Assembly (NCBI RefSeq): GCF_004217285.1
Contig: NZ_SHKS01000001.1
Span: 999,195 to 1,063,194, forward strand
DNA from: Streptomyces sp. BK239
GTDB lineage: Bacteria; Actinomycetota; Actinomycetes; Streptomycetales; Streptomycetaceae
Length of the DNA: 64,000 bases
Reading direction: 5' to 3'
Part shown: positions 36,443-46,106 of the stretch, piece after piece
Layout of the letters: the number at the start of each line of letters is the position of its first letter
How positions within the stretch are numbered: position 1 is the stretch's first letter
Notes under the pieces: model-generated
The model's database searches: none
Told to the model about the DNA's origin: nothing
What the model saw: only the letters and a program-made list of their open reading frames with translations
Made by a program: the position numbers and the translations under genes

Positions 36443-37930
36443 ATGGACCTCGAGACGTTCCGCAAGCTCGCCACCGACCGGCGGGTCATCCCGGTCACCC
36501 GCAAGCTCCTCGCCGACGGCGACACCCCCGTCGCGCTCTACCGCAAGCTCGCCGCCGAGCGCCCAGGCACCTTCCTGCTGGAGTCCGCGGAGAACGGCCG
36601 CACGGCGTTTCAGTGGTCTCGGTACTCCTTCGTCGGCGTGCGGTCCTCCGCGACCCTCACCGCCCGCGACGGCCAGGCGCACTGGCTCGGCGCGCCGCCC
36701 GTCGGCGTGCCCGTCGACGGCGACCCCCTCGCCGCCCTGCGCGCCACCATCGAGGCCCTGCACACCCCCCACCAGGAGGGCCTGCCGCCCTTCACCGGCG
36801 GCATGGTCGGCTACCTCGGCTACGACATCGTCCGCCGCCTGGAGAAGATCGGCCCCGGCGAACGCGACGACCTGCGGCTGCCCGAGCTGACCATGCTCCT
36901 CACCAGCGACCTCGCCGTCATGGACCACTGGGAGGGCTCGGTCCTGCTGATCGCCAACGCGATCAACCACAACGACCTCGACACCGGCGTCGACGAGGCC
37001 CACGCCGACGCGGTCGCCCGCCTCGACGCCATGGAGGCCGACCTCTCCCGCCCGGTCGCCCAGCCGCCCGCCGTCCTGCCGCCCTCCGAACTGCCCGAGT
37101 TCACCGCCCTGTGGGGCGGCCCCGACTTCCGGGCGGCCGTCGAGGACGTCAAGGAGCGCATCCGCGCGGGCGAGGCCTTCCAGGTCGTCCCCTCCCAGCG
37201 CTTCGAGACGCCGTGCACGGCGAGCGCCCTGGACGTCTACCGGGTGCTGCGGGCCACCAACCCCTCCCCGTACATGTACCTGATCCGCCTCGACGGCTTC
37301 GACATCGTGGGCTCCAGCCCGGAAGCCCTGGTCAAGGTCGAGGACGGGCGGGCCATGGTCCACCCCATCGCCGGCACCCGGCACCGCGGGGCCACCCCGC
37401 AGGAGGACCAGGCCCTCGCCGACGAACTCCTCGCCGACCCCAAGGAGCGCGCCGAGCACCTGATGCTCGTCGACCTCGGCCGCAACGACCTCGGGCGCGT
37501 CTGCGAGCCCGGCTCGGTGGAGGTCGTCGACTTCATGTCCGTCGAGCGGTACTCCCACGTCATGCACATCGTCTCGACCGTCACCGGCAAGGTCGCGCCC
37601 GGCCGCACCGCCTTCGACGTCCTCACCGCCTGCTTCCCCGCCGGCACCCTCTCCGGCGCGCCCAAGCCCCGCGCCATGCAGATCATCGACGAACTGGAGC
37701 CCTCCCGGCGTGGCCTGTACGGCGGCTGCGTCGGCTACCTCGACTTCGCCGGCGACTCCGACACCGCCATCGCCATCCGCACCGCCCTGCTGCGCGACGG
37801 CACCGCCTACGTCCAGGCCGGCGCCGGGATCGTCGCCGACTCCGACCCGGTAGCGGAGGACCAGGAGTGCCGCAACAAGGCCGCCGCCGTCCTGCGCGCG
37901 GTGCACACCGCGAACCGGCTGGGGAAGTAG
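36443..37930 (+). CDS. trpE: Anthranilate synthase component I
   Basis: TrpE (495 aa) makes anthranilate from chorismate. The tryptophan feedback-site motif LLES occurs near residue 44 (FLLESAENG). Catalytic-core motifs include [65 protein letters not shown] and [14 protein letters not shown]. No glutaminase domain (TrpG) is fused, and none is nearby. There is no Trp-rich leader peptide in the 11-bp gap from hisI, so classical attenuation at this site is unlikely. Confidence 0.96.
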   Translation: MDLETFRKLATDRRVIPVTRKLLADGDTPVALYRKLAAERPGTFLLESAENGRTAFQWSRYSFVGVRSSATLTARDGQAHWLGAPPVGVPVDGDPLAALRATIEALHTPHQEGLPPFTGGMVGYLGYDIVRRLEKIGPGERDDLRLPELTMLLTSDLAVMDHWEGSVLLIANAINHNDLDTGVDEAHADAVARLDAMEADLSRPVAQPPAVLPPSELPEFTALWGGPDFRAAVEDVKERIRAGEAFQVVPSQRFETPCTASALDVYRVLRATNPSPYMYLIRLDGFDIVGSSPEALVKVEDGRAMVHPIAGTRHRGATPQEDQALADELLADPKERAEHLMLVDLGRNDLGRVCEPGSVEVVDFMSVERYSHVMHIVSTVTGKVAPGRTAFDVLTACFPAGTLSGAPKPRAMQIIDELEPSRRGLYGGCVGYLDFAGDSDTAIAIRTALLRDGTAYVQAGAGIVADSDPVAEDQECRNKAAAVLRAVHTANRLGK

Positions 37931-38059
37931 GCGCGCGGGGGTAGGCGCGGGGCAGGCCTGGGGGCAGGCGCGGAAGTAGGCGCTTTCCGCGACGAGTGGG
38001 GTGCTTCTCACGCAACCCCGGGTGACGGAACGGGCGGGGTTCAGGCGATAGTGGGGTAC

Positions 38060-38704
38060 GTGACTGCTGTTCCTCCCCCCCGATCCGAAGCCGCCGCCCC
38101 CGCCCGGTCCGGCCGCCGGAGTCTCGCCCTCGCCCTGCTGTGCGGTGCGCTGGGCGCGGCCGTGACCCTGCTCGCCACCCGGCAGCGCTGGTCGCAGGGC
38201 ACGGTGACGGTGCCCGGCGGCGACTTCTCCCTGACCGCCCAGGGCAGCGACGTCACCGGCGTCCCCGCCGCGCTCGCGATAGTGGGCCTCGCCGCGCTCG
38301 TCGCCGTCTTCGCCGTCCGCAGGGCCGGCCGCTTCGCGGTCGCCGTCCTGCTCGCGCTCTCCGGCGCCGGGATCGTCGCCGCCGCCCTGATCGGCGCCTC
38401 CGACAGCTCCGCGCTCGACGAGAAGGCCGCCCAGGCCTCCGGCGACACCTCCGCCACCGTCGCCTCCCTCACCCACACCGGCTGGCCCTACGCCGCCGCC
38501 GTGGGCGGCGCCCTGATCCTCCTGGCCGGACTGCTCGCCCTGCGCTACGGCAGCCTGTGGCCCGCCATGTCCGGCCGCTACGAGCGCGGCAACGCCCCTC
38601 GCCCGCGCCGCAGGACCCCGGCCGCCGGCGACCCGGACCGGCCCGAGGAGATCTGGAAGGCACTGGACCGCGGCGAGGACCCCACCGGCACGGGCCCCGC
38701 CTGA
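38060..38704 (+). CDS. TIGR02234-type Trp-region conserved membrane protein
   Basis: A 214-aa membrane protein of the family seen next to trp genes in actinobacteria (TIGR02234, Trp_oprn_chp). Four membrane segments lie at about residues 23-42, 68-87, 93-112 and 143-165. The conserved region around TRQRWSQGTVTVPGG follows the first segment. A charged C-terminal tail of about 45 residues is cytoplasmic. Its function is unknown; transport or sensing of tryptophan intermediates has not been shown. I choose the GTG at 38060, 7 nt after a GATAGT hexamer, over the GTG at 38051. Confidence 0.85.
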   Translation: MTAVPPPRSEAAAPARSGRRSLALALLCGALGAAVTLLATRQRWSQGTVTVPGGDFSLTAQGSDVTGVPAALAIVGLAALVAVFAVRRAGRFAVAVLLALSGAGIVAAALIGASDSSALDEKAAQASGDTSATVASLTHTGWPYAAAVGGALILLAGLLALRYGSLWPAMSGRYERGNAPRPRRRTPAAGDPDRPEEIWKALDRGEDPTGTGPA

Positions 38705-38863
38705 GACCGGCCGCCCCCGCGGTCCCCGGTGTGGCGAATCAGACGCCCCGGGAACCGACCCCCGCATCCGCCACGCGCACGCGTACGGGACAATGGACGG
38801 CGAGCCTCCGGCTCGGACACGTGCCACACGTGCGAACCACAGACAGCAACGAGGAGCAAAGTC

Positions 38864-39115
38864 ATGGCGGGCAGCAGCCACGGACACACCCCGGCCGCCT
38901 GGACCGGTGTCACCATCGCCTTCATCGGTTTCTGCGTCGCGGGCGCGTTCATGGTGATGGCCCAGCCGCTGGGCTTCTGGGCCGGCATGGTGATCGTCGT
39001 CCTCGGCGGCGTCGTCGGCGCCGTGATGCGCGCGATGGGCCTCGGCCAGCCCAAGGAGGTCCACCCGGTGCACAAGGTCGCGGCCCGCCCCGCCCCGGCC
39101 ACCGCCGAGAGCTGA
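38864..39115 (+). CDS. HGxxPAAW-family small membrane protein
   Basis: An 83-aa protein whose N-terminus SSHGHTPAAWTGV carries the HGxxPAAW motif that names this actinobacterial family. Two membrane segments follow (about 15-35 and 40-60), then a basic tail. GAGGAG lies 8 nt before the ATG. It lies in the trp region with the TIGR02234 protein and is followed by a strong terminator. Function unknown. Confidence 0.88.
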   Translation: MAGSSHGHTPAAWTGVTIAFIGFCVAGAFMVMAQPLGFWAGMVIVVLGGVVGAVMRAMGLGQPKEVHPVHKVAARPAPATAES

Positions 39116-39147
39116 TCCGGGCCGCCGTCAGGACCTGTGAACCGCGA

Positions 39148-39182
39148 TGAGGGGCGGCCGGTGAGCGACCGGCCGCCCCTCA
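39148..39182 (+). terminator. Terminator after the HGxxPAAW gene
   Basis: TGAGGGGCGGCCGG (39148-39161) pairs perfectly with CCGGCCGCCCCTCA (39169-39182): a 14-bp stem with a 7-nt loop. Confidence 0.8.
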
Positions 39183-39256
39183 CGCGTGTGCGCGACCCGG
39201 GCGGCCGGGCCGTCCCTCACGCGCGTGTGCCGTCCGGCCGGGGCACAATGCCAGGC

Positions 39257-39730
39257 GTGACCGCCGACAGCCGCAGCGTGACACCGCCGCCCCCGCCGCT
39301 CCCGCCGCTCCCCGCGACGGCCCCGGCCCGGGGGTCCGTCCTCGGACGGCTGGCCGTGCCCGCCGCCCTCCTCGCGGCCGTCGCCGCCGCCTTCGCCTAC
39401 GTCGGGGCCGTCGACCCCAACGAGCCCGGCCACTACCCGGTCTGCCCGCTCCTGAGGTTCACCGGCCTGTACTGCCCCGGCTGCGGCGGCCTGCGCGGCG
39501 CGCACGCCCTCGTCCACGGCGACCTCGTGACCGCCCTGCACGCCAACGCGCTCGCCGTGGCCGCCTACCCGCTCCTCGCCGCGCTGTGGACCGTCTGGGT
39601 GGTCCGCGCGGCCCGCGGACGCCCCGTCCGCCTCGACCTCCGGCCGGCCCACCAGTGGGCGCTGGGCGCGGCGCTCGTGGTCTTCACGATTGTCCGGAAC
39701 CTGCCGTTCGGCGGCTGGCTGCATCCGTGA
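39257..39730 (+). CDS. DUF2752 membrane protein
   Basis: A 157-aa protein. Its hallmark is the Cys-containing DUF2752 segment [20 protein letters not shown] followed by HALVHGDL. Membrane segments lie at about residues 30-48, 93-112 and 127-150; the N-terminal 25 residues are Pro-rich. Function unknown. The frame is open well upstream, but CACAAT at 39244-39249 lies 7 nt before the GTG at 39257, and a terminator lies just before, so this start is the best supported. trpC follows after 139 bp. Confidence 0.85.
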   Translation: MTADSRSVTPPPPPLPPLPATAPARGSVLGRLAVPAALLAAVAAAFAYVGAVDPNEPGHYPVCPLLRFTGLYCPGCGGLRGAHALVHGDLVTALHANALAVAAYPLLAALWTVWVVRAARGRPVRLDLRPAHQWALGAALVVFTIVRNLPFGGWLHP

Positions 39731-39869
39731 TCGCCGGGCGAACGTCCAGGTGGTGGGACCGCTGTCAAGCGGATGTGAGGCCTTCGGGTTCCTCCGGATA
39801 CCATCGCAGTGGCCAAGGGGCTTCCACTGGTCGCCCGAACTGTCACCCGTCTGGAAGGGGGCCGCTCGC

Positions 39870-40679
39870 GTGAGTGTGCTCGACGAGATCATCGACGGAG
39901 TCCGTGCCGACCTCGCGGAGCGGCAGGCGCGCGTGAGCCTCGACGAGCTCAAGGAGCGCGCGGCGAAGGCTCCCGCCGCCAAGGACGGGGTCGCCGCGCT
40001 CAGGGGCGACGGCGTCAAGGTGATCTGCGAGGTCAAGCGCTCCAGCCCGTCCAAGGGCGCGCTGGCCGCGATCGCCGACCCGGCCGCACTGGCCGCCGAC
40101 TACGAGGCGGGCGGCGCGGCCGTCATCTCCGTCCTCACCGAACAGCGCCGCTTCGGCGGCTCGCTGGCCGACCTCGAGGCGGTCCGCGCGCGCGTGGACA
40201 TCCCCGTGCTGCGCAAGGACTTCATCGTCACCTCGTACCAGCTCTGGGAGGCCCGCGCCTACGGCGCCGACCTCGCGCTGCTGATCGTCGCCGCCCTCGA
40301 CCAGCCGGCCCTGGAGTCGCTGATCGAGCGCGCCGTCTCCATCGGCCTCACCCCGCTCGTCGAGGTCCACGACGAGGACGAGGTCGAGCGCGCGGTGGAC
40401 GCGGGCGCCAAGGTGATCGGCGTCAACGCGCGCAACCTGAAGACGCTGGAGGTCGACCGGGGCACCTTCGACCGGGTCGCCCCCGAGATCCCCGACCACA
40501 TCGTCAAGATCGCCGAGTCCGGCGTCCGAGGCCCGCACGACCTCATCGCGTACGCCAACGCCGGCGCCGACGCGGTCCTGGTCGGCGAGTCCCTCGTCAC
40601 CGGCCGCGACCCCAGGACGGCGGTCGCCGACCTGGTCGCCGCGGGCGAGCACCCGGCACTGCGGCACGGCCGCGGCTGA
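39870..40679 (+). CDS. trpC: Indole-3-glycerol phosphate synthase
   Basis: TrpC (269 aa) closes the indole ring of indole-3-glycerol phosphate. It is a (beta-alpha)8 barrel with catalytic residues in [13 protein letters not shown] (Glu and Lys), [21 protein letters not shown] (Lys), [15 protein letters not shown] (Asn, Arg) and IAESGV. No TrpF domain is fused, in keeping with PriA covering that step. The GTG start has GGAAGGGGG about 9 nt upstream. trpM, trpB and trpA follow. Confidence 0.96.
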   Translation: MSVLDEIIDGVRADLAERQARVSLDELKERAAKAPAAKDGVAALRGDGVKVICEVKRSSPSKGALAAIADPAALAADYEAGGAAVISVLTEQRRFGGSLADLEAVRARVDIPVLRKDFIVTSYQLWEARAYGADLALLIVAALDQPALESLIERAVSIGLTPLVEVHDEDEVERAVDAGAKVIGVNARNLKTLEVDRGTFDRVAPEIPDHIVKIAESGVRGPHDLIAYANAGADAVLVGESLVTGRDPRTAVADLVAAGEHPALRHGRG

Positions 40680-40701
40680 ACTTTCGGTAGGCTGGCCGGC
40701 G

Positions 40702-40926
40702 ATGACTCCCACCATGACCACTGTGGACCGGTACGCCCGCCTCGCGCGCGGCTGCCGTCCCCGAGGCTGCCGCGCGCCCGCCCGCCGGGTGCACGGCCGC
40801 AGGGTCAGGTACGTCATCGGAGACGAACCGGGACAGGTGAACGGCCGTCGATGGCAGCGCCCCTTCAGGGGCGCGGGGCGACATCCGATGTGCGGCTACC
40901 GCCGCGCGGGCGCGACCAGCCACTGA
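40702..40926 (+). CDS. trpM: Tryptophan biosynthesis modulator TrpM
   Basis: A 74-aa Arg-rich protein lying between trpC and trpB. Position, size and the segment RLARGCRPRGCRAPARRVHG match the Streptomyces TrpM protein as I remember it, described in S. coelicolor as a small modulator of tryptophan production. Four cysteines (two in the GCRPRGC pair) and many Arg/Gly residues suggest a compact or ligand-assisted fold. The start may be the ATG at 40702, 8 nt after a TAGGCT hexamer, or the next ATG at 40714. The precise mechanism is not known from sequence. Confidence 0.8.
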   Translation: MTPTMTTVDRYARLARGCRPRGCRAPARRVHGRRVRYVIGDEPGQVNGRRWQRPFRGAGRHPMCGYRRAGATSH

Positions 40927-41002
40927 CGGCCTGACGTCGTCGGACAACCCCCGCCCCCACGGCGAACAGTGTCTTTCCACGCACTCACCGTGAGGTATCC
41001 GC

Positions 41003-42286
41003 ATGCCCAGCGAGTTCTTCGTTCCCGACCCCGAGGGTCGGGTCCCCACCGCCGAAGGCTACTTCGGCGCCTTCGGCGGCAAGTTCATCCCGGAGGCCCT
41101 CGTCGCCGCCGTGGACGAGGTCGCCGTCGAGTACGACAAGGCCAAGGCCGACCCCGAGTTCGCCCGCGAACTCGACGACCTGCTCGTCCACTACACCGGC
41201 CGCCCCAGCGCCCTCACCGAGGTGCCCCGGTTCGCCGAACACGCCGGTGGCGCACGGGTCTTCCTGAAGCGGGAAGACCTCAACCACACCGGCTCGCACA
41301 AGATCAACAACGTGCTCGGCCAGGCCCTGCTCACCAAGCGCATGGGCAAGACCCGCGTGATCGCCGAGACCGGCGCGGGACAGCACGGCGTCGCCACGGC
41401 GACCGCCTGCGCGCTGTTCGGCCTGGACTGCACCATCTACATGGGCGAGATCGACACCCGGCGCCAGGCCCTCAACGTGGCCCGGATGCGCATGCTGGGC
41501 GCCGAGGTCGTCGCGGTGAAGTCCGGCAGCCGCACCCTCAAGGACGCCATCAACGAGGCCTTCCGCGACTGGGTCGCCAACGTCGACCGCACCCACTACC
41601 TGTTCGGCACCGTCGCCGGCCCGCACCCCTTCCCGGCCATGGTCCGCGACTTCCACCGCGTCATCGGCGTCGAGGCCCGCCGCCAGCTCCTCGAACGCGC
41701 CGGACGCCTCCCCGACGCGGCCGTCGCCTGCGTCGGCGGCGGCTCCAACGCCATCGGCCTCTTCCACGCCTTCATCCCCGACACCGGCGTACGCCTCATC
41801 GGCTGCGAGCCCGCCGGACACGGCGTGGAGACCGGCGAGCACGCGGCCACCCTCACCGCCGGCGAGCCCGGCATCCTCCACGGCTCCCGCTCCTACGTCC
41901 TTCAGGACGACGAGGGCCAGATCACCGAGCCGTACTCCATCTCCGCGGGACTGGACTACCCGGGCATCGGCCCCGAGCACTCCTACCTCAAGGACTCCGG
42001 CCGCGGCGAGTACCGCGCGGTCACCGACGACGCCGCAATGCAGGCGCTGCGCCTGCTGTCGCGCACCGAGGGCATCATCCCGGCCATCGAGAGCGCCCAC
42101 GCGCTGGCCGGCGCCCTGGAGGTCGGCAAGGAGCTGGGCCCGGACGGGCTGATCGTCGTCAACCTCTCCGGCCGCGGCGACAAGGACATGGACACCGCCG
42201 CACGCTACTTCGGCCTGTACGACACCGACGCGGAGGTCGCCGACGACGCCTCCGGCACCGCCGAGATCGAGGGGGACGCCAAGTGA
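41003..42286 (+). CDS. trpB: Tryptophan synthase beta chain
   Basis: TrpB (427 aa) joins indole and serine to make tryptophan with PLP. The PLP lysine is Lys100 in HTGSHKINN; the catalytic Glu is in AETGAGQHG; the phosphate-binding loop is GGGSNAIG. The C-terminus ends in an acidic tail beyond the usual family end. The ATG has GAGG 8 nt upstream. Its stop overlaps the trpA start (GTGA), which secures equal production of the alpha-beta complex. Confidence 0.97.
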   Translation: MPSEFFVPDPEGRVPTAEGYFGAFGGKFIPEALVAAVDEVAVEYDKAKADPEFARELDDLLVHYTGRPSALTEVPRFAEHAGGARVFLKREDLNHTGSHKINNVLGQALLTKRMGKTRVIAETGAGQHGVATATACALFGLDCTIYMGEIDTRRQALNVARMRMLGAEVVAVKSGSRTLKDAINEAFRDWVANVDRTHYLFGTVAGPHPFPAMVRDFHRVIGVEARRQLLERAGRLPDAAVACVGGGSNAIGLFHAFIPDTGVRLIGCEPAGHGVETGEHAATLTAGEPGILHGSRSYVLQDDEGQITEPYSISAGLDYPGIGPEHSYLKDSGRGEYRAVTDDAAMQALRLLSRTEGIIPAIESAHALAGALEVGKELGPDGLIVVNLSGRGDKDMDTAARYFGLYDTDAEVADDASGTAEIEGDAK

Positions 42287-43119
42287 ACGGCGCTGCATCA
42301 ATCGGCGGAAACAGCCGGCTGTTGACGGACACCCTCGCCGCCGCCAAGGCCGAGGGCCGCGCCGCCCTCATCGCCTACCTCCCGGCCGGGTTCCCGACCG
42401 TGGACGGCGGCATCGAGGCGATCAAGGCCGTCTTCGACGGCGGCGCCGACGTCGTCGAGGTCGGTCTGCCGCACAGCGACCCCGTCCTGGACGGACCGGT
42501 CATCCAGACCGCCGACGACATCGCCCTGCGCGGCGGCGTAAGGATCGCCGACGTGATGCGCACGGTCCGCGAGGCCCACGCGGCCACCGGCAAGCCGGTG
42601 CTCGTCATGACGTACTGGAACCCCATCGACCGCTACGGCGTCGAGCGGTTCACCGCGGAGCTCGCCGAGGCGGGCGGGGCCGGGGCGATCCTGCCCGACC
42701 TGCCCGTGCAGGAGGCGGCGCTGTGGCGGGAGCACGCCGCGAAGCACGGCCTGGCGACGGTCTTCGTCGTGGCGCCCAGCAGCAAGGACGAGCGGCTCGC
42801 GCAGATCACCGCGGCGGGCAGCGGCTTCGTCTACGCGGCCTCGCTGATGGGCGTCACCGGCACCCGTGAGTCGGTGGGCGCGCAGGCCCAGGACCTCGTC
42901 GAACGCACCCGGGCCACCGGCAGCGGCCTGCCCGTCTGCGTCGGTCTCGGCGTCTCCGACGCGGCACAGGCCCGCGAGGTCGCCGGCTTCGCCGACGGGG
43001 TGATCGTCGGCTCGGCCTTCGTCAAGCGGATGCTGGACGCCCCGGACGACGCGGCCGGCGTCGAAGCCGTGCGCGCGCTCGCCGGCGACCTGGCCAAGGG
43101 CGTGCGCGGCCAGGCGTGA
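42283..43119 (+). CDS. trpA: Tryptophan synthase alpha chain
   Basis: TrpA (278 aa) cleaves indole-3-glycerol phosphate into indole and glyceraldehyde 3-phosphate and channels indole to TrpB. Catalytic Glu59 ([10 protein letters not shown]) and Asp70 (DPVLDGP) are present, along with the phosphate-binding segment [13 protein letters not shown] and VIVGSAFV. It starts with GTG within the trpB stop. A hairpin ends the unit 60 bp after the stop. Confidence 0.97.
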   Translation: MNGAASIGGNSRLLTDTLAAAKAEGRAALIAYLPAGFPTVDGGIEAIKAVFDGGADVVEVGLPHSDPVLDGPVIQTADDIALRGGVRIADVMRTVREAHAATGKPVLVMTYWNPIDRYGVERFTAELAEAGGAGAILPDLPVQEAALWREHAAKHGLATVFVVAPSSKDERLAQITAAGSGFVYAASLMGVTGTRESVGAQAQDLVERTRATGSGLPVCVGLGVSDAAQAREVAGFADGVIVGSAFVKRMLDAPDDAAGVEAVRALAGDLAKGVRGQA

Positions 43120-43179
43120 CGTAGGGGCATCCGCAACGGAGATCGCCTCGTCCGCTCACTCGAACGGGTGGACATGGGG

Positions 43180-43206
43180 CCGGGGAGGCGCGCAGCGCCT
43201 CCCCGG
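43180..43206 (+). terminator. Terminator of the trp genes
   Basis: CCGGGGAGGCGC (43180-43191) pairs perfectly with GCGCCTCCCCGG (43195-43206), a 12-bp stem with a 3-nt loop. It ends only 14 bp before the start of the next gene, so that gene's promoter must overlap the hairpin or the gene depends on read-through. Confidence 0.75.
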
Positions 43207-43220
43207 TTCGTTTCCGGGGT

Positions 43221-43997
43221 GTGAGCGAGAAGAATCGTGAAGGGAAGCGCACCGCCAGGGAGCGGCTGGCGGTCGAGCGCGAGAAGCAGAAGGCCGGGGA
43301 GCGCCGGCGCCGGACGCTGATCGTCACCGCGAGCGTGGTGTGCGTGCTGGGCCTGGCGGCGGTGATCGGCGTGGTCGCGGCGAACGCCGGCAAGGACGAC
43401 GGCCGGGACAGCGCCGGCCCGGTCGTGGCGCCCTCGGGCGCCCAGGGCAAGGACGCCCTGGCGATCCCGGTCGGCCCGGACGACGCCAAGGCGACGCTCA
43501 CCGTGTGGGAGGACTTCCGCTGCCCTGCCTGCAAGGGCTTCGAGAACAACTACCGTTCGACGGTCCACGAACTGACCGAGGCCGGCAAGCTCAAGGCGGA
43601 GTACCACCTGGCCACCCTCATCGACGGCAACATGGGCGGCACCGGCTCCAGGAACGCCGCCAACGCCGCCGCCTGCGCCCAGGACGCCGGGAAGTTCCCC
43701 GCCTACCACGACGTGCTGTTCCGCAACCAGCCGCCCGAGACCGACGACGCCTACGCCGACAACAGCGCGCTGATCAAGCTGGCCGGCAAGGTCGACGGCC
43801 TCGACACGCCCGCGTTCCGCACCTGCGTCGAGGACGGCAAGCACAACAGCTGGGTCGTGAAGTCCAACGAGGCCTTCCAGAAGGGCGGCTTCGGCGGCAC
43901 CCCCACCGTGCTGTTCAACGGCAAGAACATCTACGCGGACCAGTCGATGACGCCCGCGAAGCTCAAGAAGATGGTGGAGGAGGCGGACCAGGGCTGA
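43221..43997 (+). CDS. Membrane-anchored DsbA/thioredoxin-fold oxidoreductase, second copy
   Basis: A 258-aa paralogue of the protein at 11585-12409. It has the same layout: a charged Arg/Lys/Glu N-terminus (1-31), one membrane segment (about 32-54), then an extracytoplasmic thioredoxin fold with CPAC (Cys101, Cys104) and the cis-Pro loop GGTPTVLFNG. Two further cysteines (in AAACAQDAG and FRTCVEDG) match the DsbA_4/Thioredoxin_4 subgroup. Its likely role is forming disulfides in secreted proteins. The GTG start sits 14 bp after the trp terminator and has no clear ribosome binding site. lgt follows. Confidence 0.9.
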   Translation: MSEKNREGKRTARERLAVEREKQKAGERRRRTLIVTASVVCVLGLAAVIGVVAANAGKDDGRDSAGPVVAPSGAQGKDALAIPVGPDDAKATLTVWEDFRCPACKGFENNYRSTVHELTEAGKLKAEYHLATLIDGNMGGTGSRNAANAAACAQDAGKFPAYHDVLFRNQPPETDDAYADNSALIKLAGKVDGLDTPAFRTCVEDGKHNSWVVKSNEAFQKGGFGGTPTVLFNGKNIYADQSMTPAKLKKMVEEADQG

Positions 43998-44083
43998 GGG
44001 AGGTCCTCCCGCCCGCCTGTTACGCAGCCGTAGCCGGGCTGGCTGCCGTGCGCCCGGCCCGGCACGGTAGCGTCGACCCTGCC

Positions 44084-45175
44084 ATGGAACTTGCCTACAT
44101 TCCCAGCCCGTCGCGCGGAGTGCTGTACCTCGGCCCCGTCCCGCTGCGCGGCTACGCGTTCTGCATCATCATCGGCGTCTTCGTCGCGGTCTGGCTCGGC
44201 AACAGGCGCTGGATCGCCCGGGGCGGGCGGGCCGGCACGGTGGCCGACATCGCGGTCTGGGCCGTGCCCTTCGGCCTGGTCGGCGGCCGGCTCTACCACG
44301 TGATCACGGACTACGAGCTGTACTTCAGCGAGGGCCGCGACTGGGTGGACGCCTTCAAGATCTGGGAGGGCGGCCTCGGCATCTGGGGCGCGATCGCGCT
44401 CGGCGCGGTGGGCGCGTGGATCGGCTGCCGCAGCCGGGGCATCCCGCTGCCCGCCTATGCCGACGCCATCGCGCCCGGCATCGCCCTCGCCCAGGCCATC
44501 GGCCGCTGGGGCAACTGGTTCAACCAGGAGCTCTACGGGCGCGAGACGGACCTGCCGTGGGCCCTGCACATCACCTCCGCCGCGGACGGCCGGGTGCCGG
44601 GTTACTACCACCCGACGTTCCTGTACGAGTCGCTGTGGTGCGTCGGCGTCGCCCTCCTGGTCATCTGGGCCGATCGCCGCTTCAAGCTCGGCCACGGACG
44701 GGCGTTCGCGCTGTACGTCGCCGCGTACTGCGTAGGCCGCTTCTGGATCGAGTACATGCGCGTCGACGACGCCCACCACATCCTCGGTCTGCGGCTCAAC
44801 AACTGGACCGCGATGATCGTGTTCCTGCTCGCGGTGGTCTACCTCGTGGTGTCGGCGAAGAAGCGCCCGGGCCGCGAGGAGATCGTGGAGCCCGAGGCCG
44901 CCTTCGACGGCGAGGCGGCCGGGGACGGCGAGGCCGACAAGGCCGACAACACCGGCAAGGCGGACAAGGCCGAGAAGGCCGACAAGGTCGCTTCTTCCGA
45001 CTCTTCCGGCGAGGCGGAAGAGCTGAAGTCCGGGACCGGGGCCAAGACGAAGACCGGGTCCGACGCCAAGGCTGAGACCGAAGCCGAGGCCGAAGCCGAA
45101 GCCGAAGCCGAGGCCAAGGACAAGGACAAGGCCGGGACCGGGACCGAGGCCGAGTCCGCCGGCAAGAAGAGCTGA
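44084..45175 (+). CDS. lgt: Prolipoprotein diacylglyceryl transferase
   Basis: Lgt (363 aa) adds diacylglycerol to the lipobox cysteine of prolipoproteins, the step before LspA. Seven membrane segments occupy residues ~15-270, with the signature GRWGNWFNQELYG, the segment VGGRLYHVI and HPTFLYES. After about residue 270 comes a hydrophilic tail of ~90 residues made of KADK-like and alternating Glu-Ala repeats, absent from E. coli Lgt but usual in actinobacteria. A TAGCGT hexamer at 44068-44073 is 10 nt before the ATG, giving almost no leader. A strong hairpin follows. Confidence 0.95.
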   Translation: MELAYIPSPSRGVLYLGPVPLRGYAFCIIIGVFVAVWLGNRRWIARGGRAGTVADIAVWAVPFGLVGGRLYHVITDYELYFSEGRDWVDAFKIWEGGLGIWGAIALGAVGAWIGCRSRGIPLPAYADAIAPGIALAQAIGRWGNWFNQELYGRETDLPWALHITSAADGRVPGYYHPTFLYESLWCVGVALLVIWADRRFKLGHGRAFALYVAAYCVGRFWIEYMRVDDAHHILGLRLNNWTAMIVFLLAVVYLVVSAKKRPGREEIVEPEAAFDGEAAGDGEADKADNTGKADKAEKADKVASSDSSGEAEELKSGTGAKTKTGSDAKAETEAEAEAEAEAEAKDKDKAGTGTEAESAGKKS

Positions 45176-45225
45176 CAGCCGCTCGGCCCGCTGAACAGGT
45201 ACAGGGCCGGATGAGGCGGTACGAC

Positions 45226-45260
45226 GGTGAGGGCGCCCGGGGTCTCCGGGCGCCCTCACC
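45226..45260. terminator. Bidirectional terminator between lgt and the CoA lyase gene
   Basis: GGTGAGGGCGCCCGG (45226-45240) pairs perfectly with CCGGGCGCCCTCACC (45246-45260): a 15-bp stem with a 5-nt loop. It lies between two convergent genes and closes the seven-gene minus-strand operon. Confidence 0.85.
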
Positions 45261-45278
45261 GCGTGTCGGGGCCGGGGT

Positions 45279-46106
45279 TCAGCAGCTGCGGGCCAGGGAC
45301 AGCGTCCGCCGGGCCGCGGCCACCACCGCCGCGTCGATGAAGCGGCCGTCCGGGAGGGCCTGTGCTCCCTGTTCGGTCGCCGCCGCCTTCACGATCGTCT
45401 CCGCCTCCTCCAGCTCCCGCTGCGTCGGCAGATAGGCCCGCTCGATGATCGGCAGCTGACGGGGGTGGATCGCGGCGCGGCCCAGGAAGCCGAGGGTGCG
45501 GCCACGGGCGCAGGAGGCCGCCAGGCCCTCCAGGTCGCGGGTGTCGGGGTGGACGGACTGCGGCGGCGGGGGCAGACCGGCGGCCCGGGCGGCGACGATC
45601 ACACGGGAGCGGCACCAGTCGAGCCCCGCGTCCTCCCGTACGCCCAGGTCGGCCCGTAGATCCGCCTCGCCCAGCGCGATGCCGCGCAGGGCGGGGTGGG
45701 CGCAGGCCACGGCGTGGGCGTGCTCGATGCCCAGGGCCGTCTCCACCAGGGCGAACAGCGGGGGCGCGCCGCCGCCCGAGTGGGCGGTCGCCTCCGCGAT
45801 CCGGGTGATCTGCCCCGGCGAGGTCACCTTCGGCAGCCGCAGCCCCGAGACTCCGGGCAGTCCGGCCACCGCCGCGAGGTCGGCCGGGGCCAGCGGGCCG
45901 TCCAGGGCGTTGATCCGGACGTGGACCGGGACCGGCGGCGCGTCCGCGAGGAGTTCGGCGGTCGCCGCGCGGGCGTACTCCTTGCGGTCCGGGGCGACCG
46001 CGTCCTCCAGGTCGATCACGACGACGTCCGCGCCGCAGCCGAGGGCCTTGGCGACGACGTGCGGGCGGTCGCCGGGGGCGTAGAGCCAGGTGAGCGGGAA
46101 GGTCAC
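45279..46106 (-). CDS. CitE/HpcH-type CoA-ester lyase
   Basis: A 275-aa member of the HpcH/HpaI-CitE family, which splits or forms C-C bonds in beta-hydroxyacyl-CoA or malyl/citramalyl-CoA esters. Conserved parts are GADVVVIDLEDAVAPDRKEYAR (metal and acid region), VETALGIEHA (metal-binding Glu), LGEADLRADLG (metal-binding Asp) and AAIHPRQLPIIERAYLPT. All expected residues seem intact. The GTG overlaps the stop of the CoA-transferase gene (GTGA). Together the two recall the citramalate or itaconate degradation modules (CoA transfer, then lyase), but the substrate is inferred. It is the last gene of the operon. Confidence 0.88.
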   Translation of the reverse strand: MTFPLTWLYAPGDRPHVVAKALGCGADVVVIDLEDAVAPDRKEYARAATAELLADAPPVPVHVRINALDGPLAPADLAAVAGLPGVSGLRLPKVTSPGQITRIAEATAHSGGGAPPLFALVETALGIEHAHAVACAHPALRGIALGEADLRADLGVREDAGLDWCRSRVIVAARAAGLPPPPQSVHPDTRDLEGLAASCARGRTLGFLGRAAIHPRQLPIIERAYLPTQRELEEAETIVKAAATEQGAQALPDGRFIDAAVVAAARRTLSLARSC

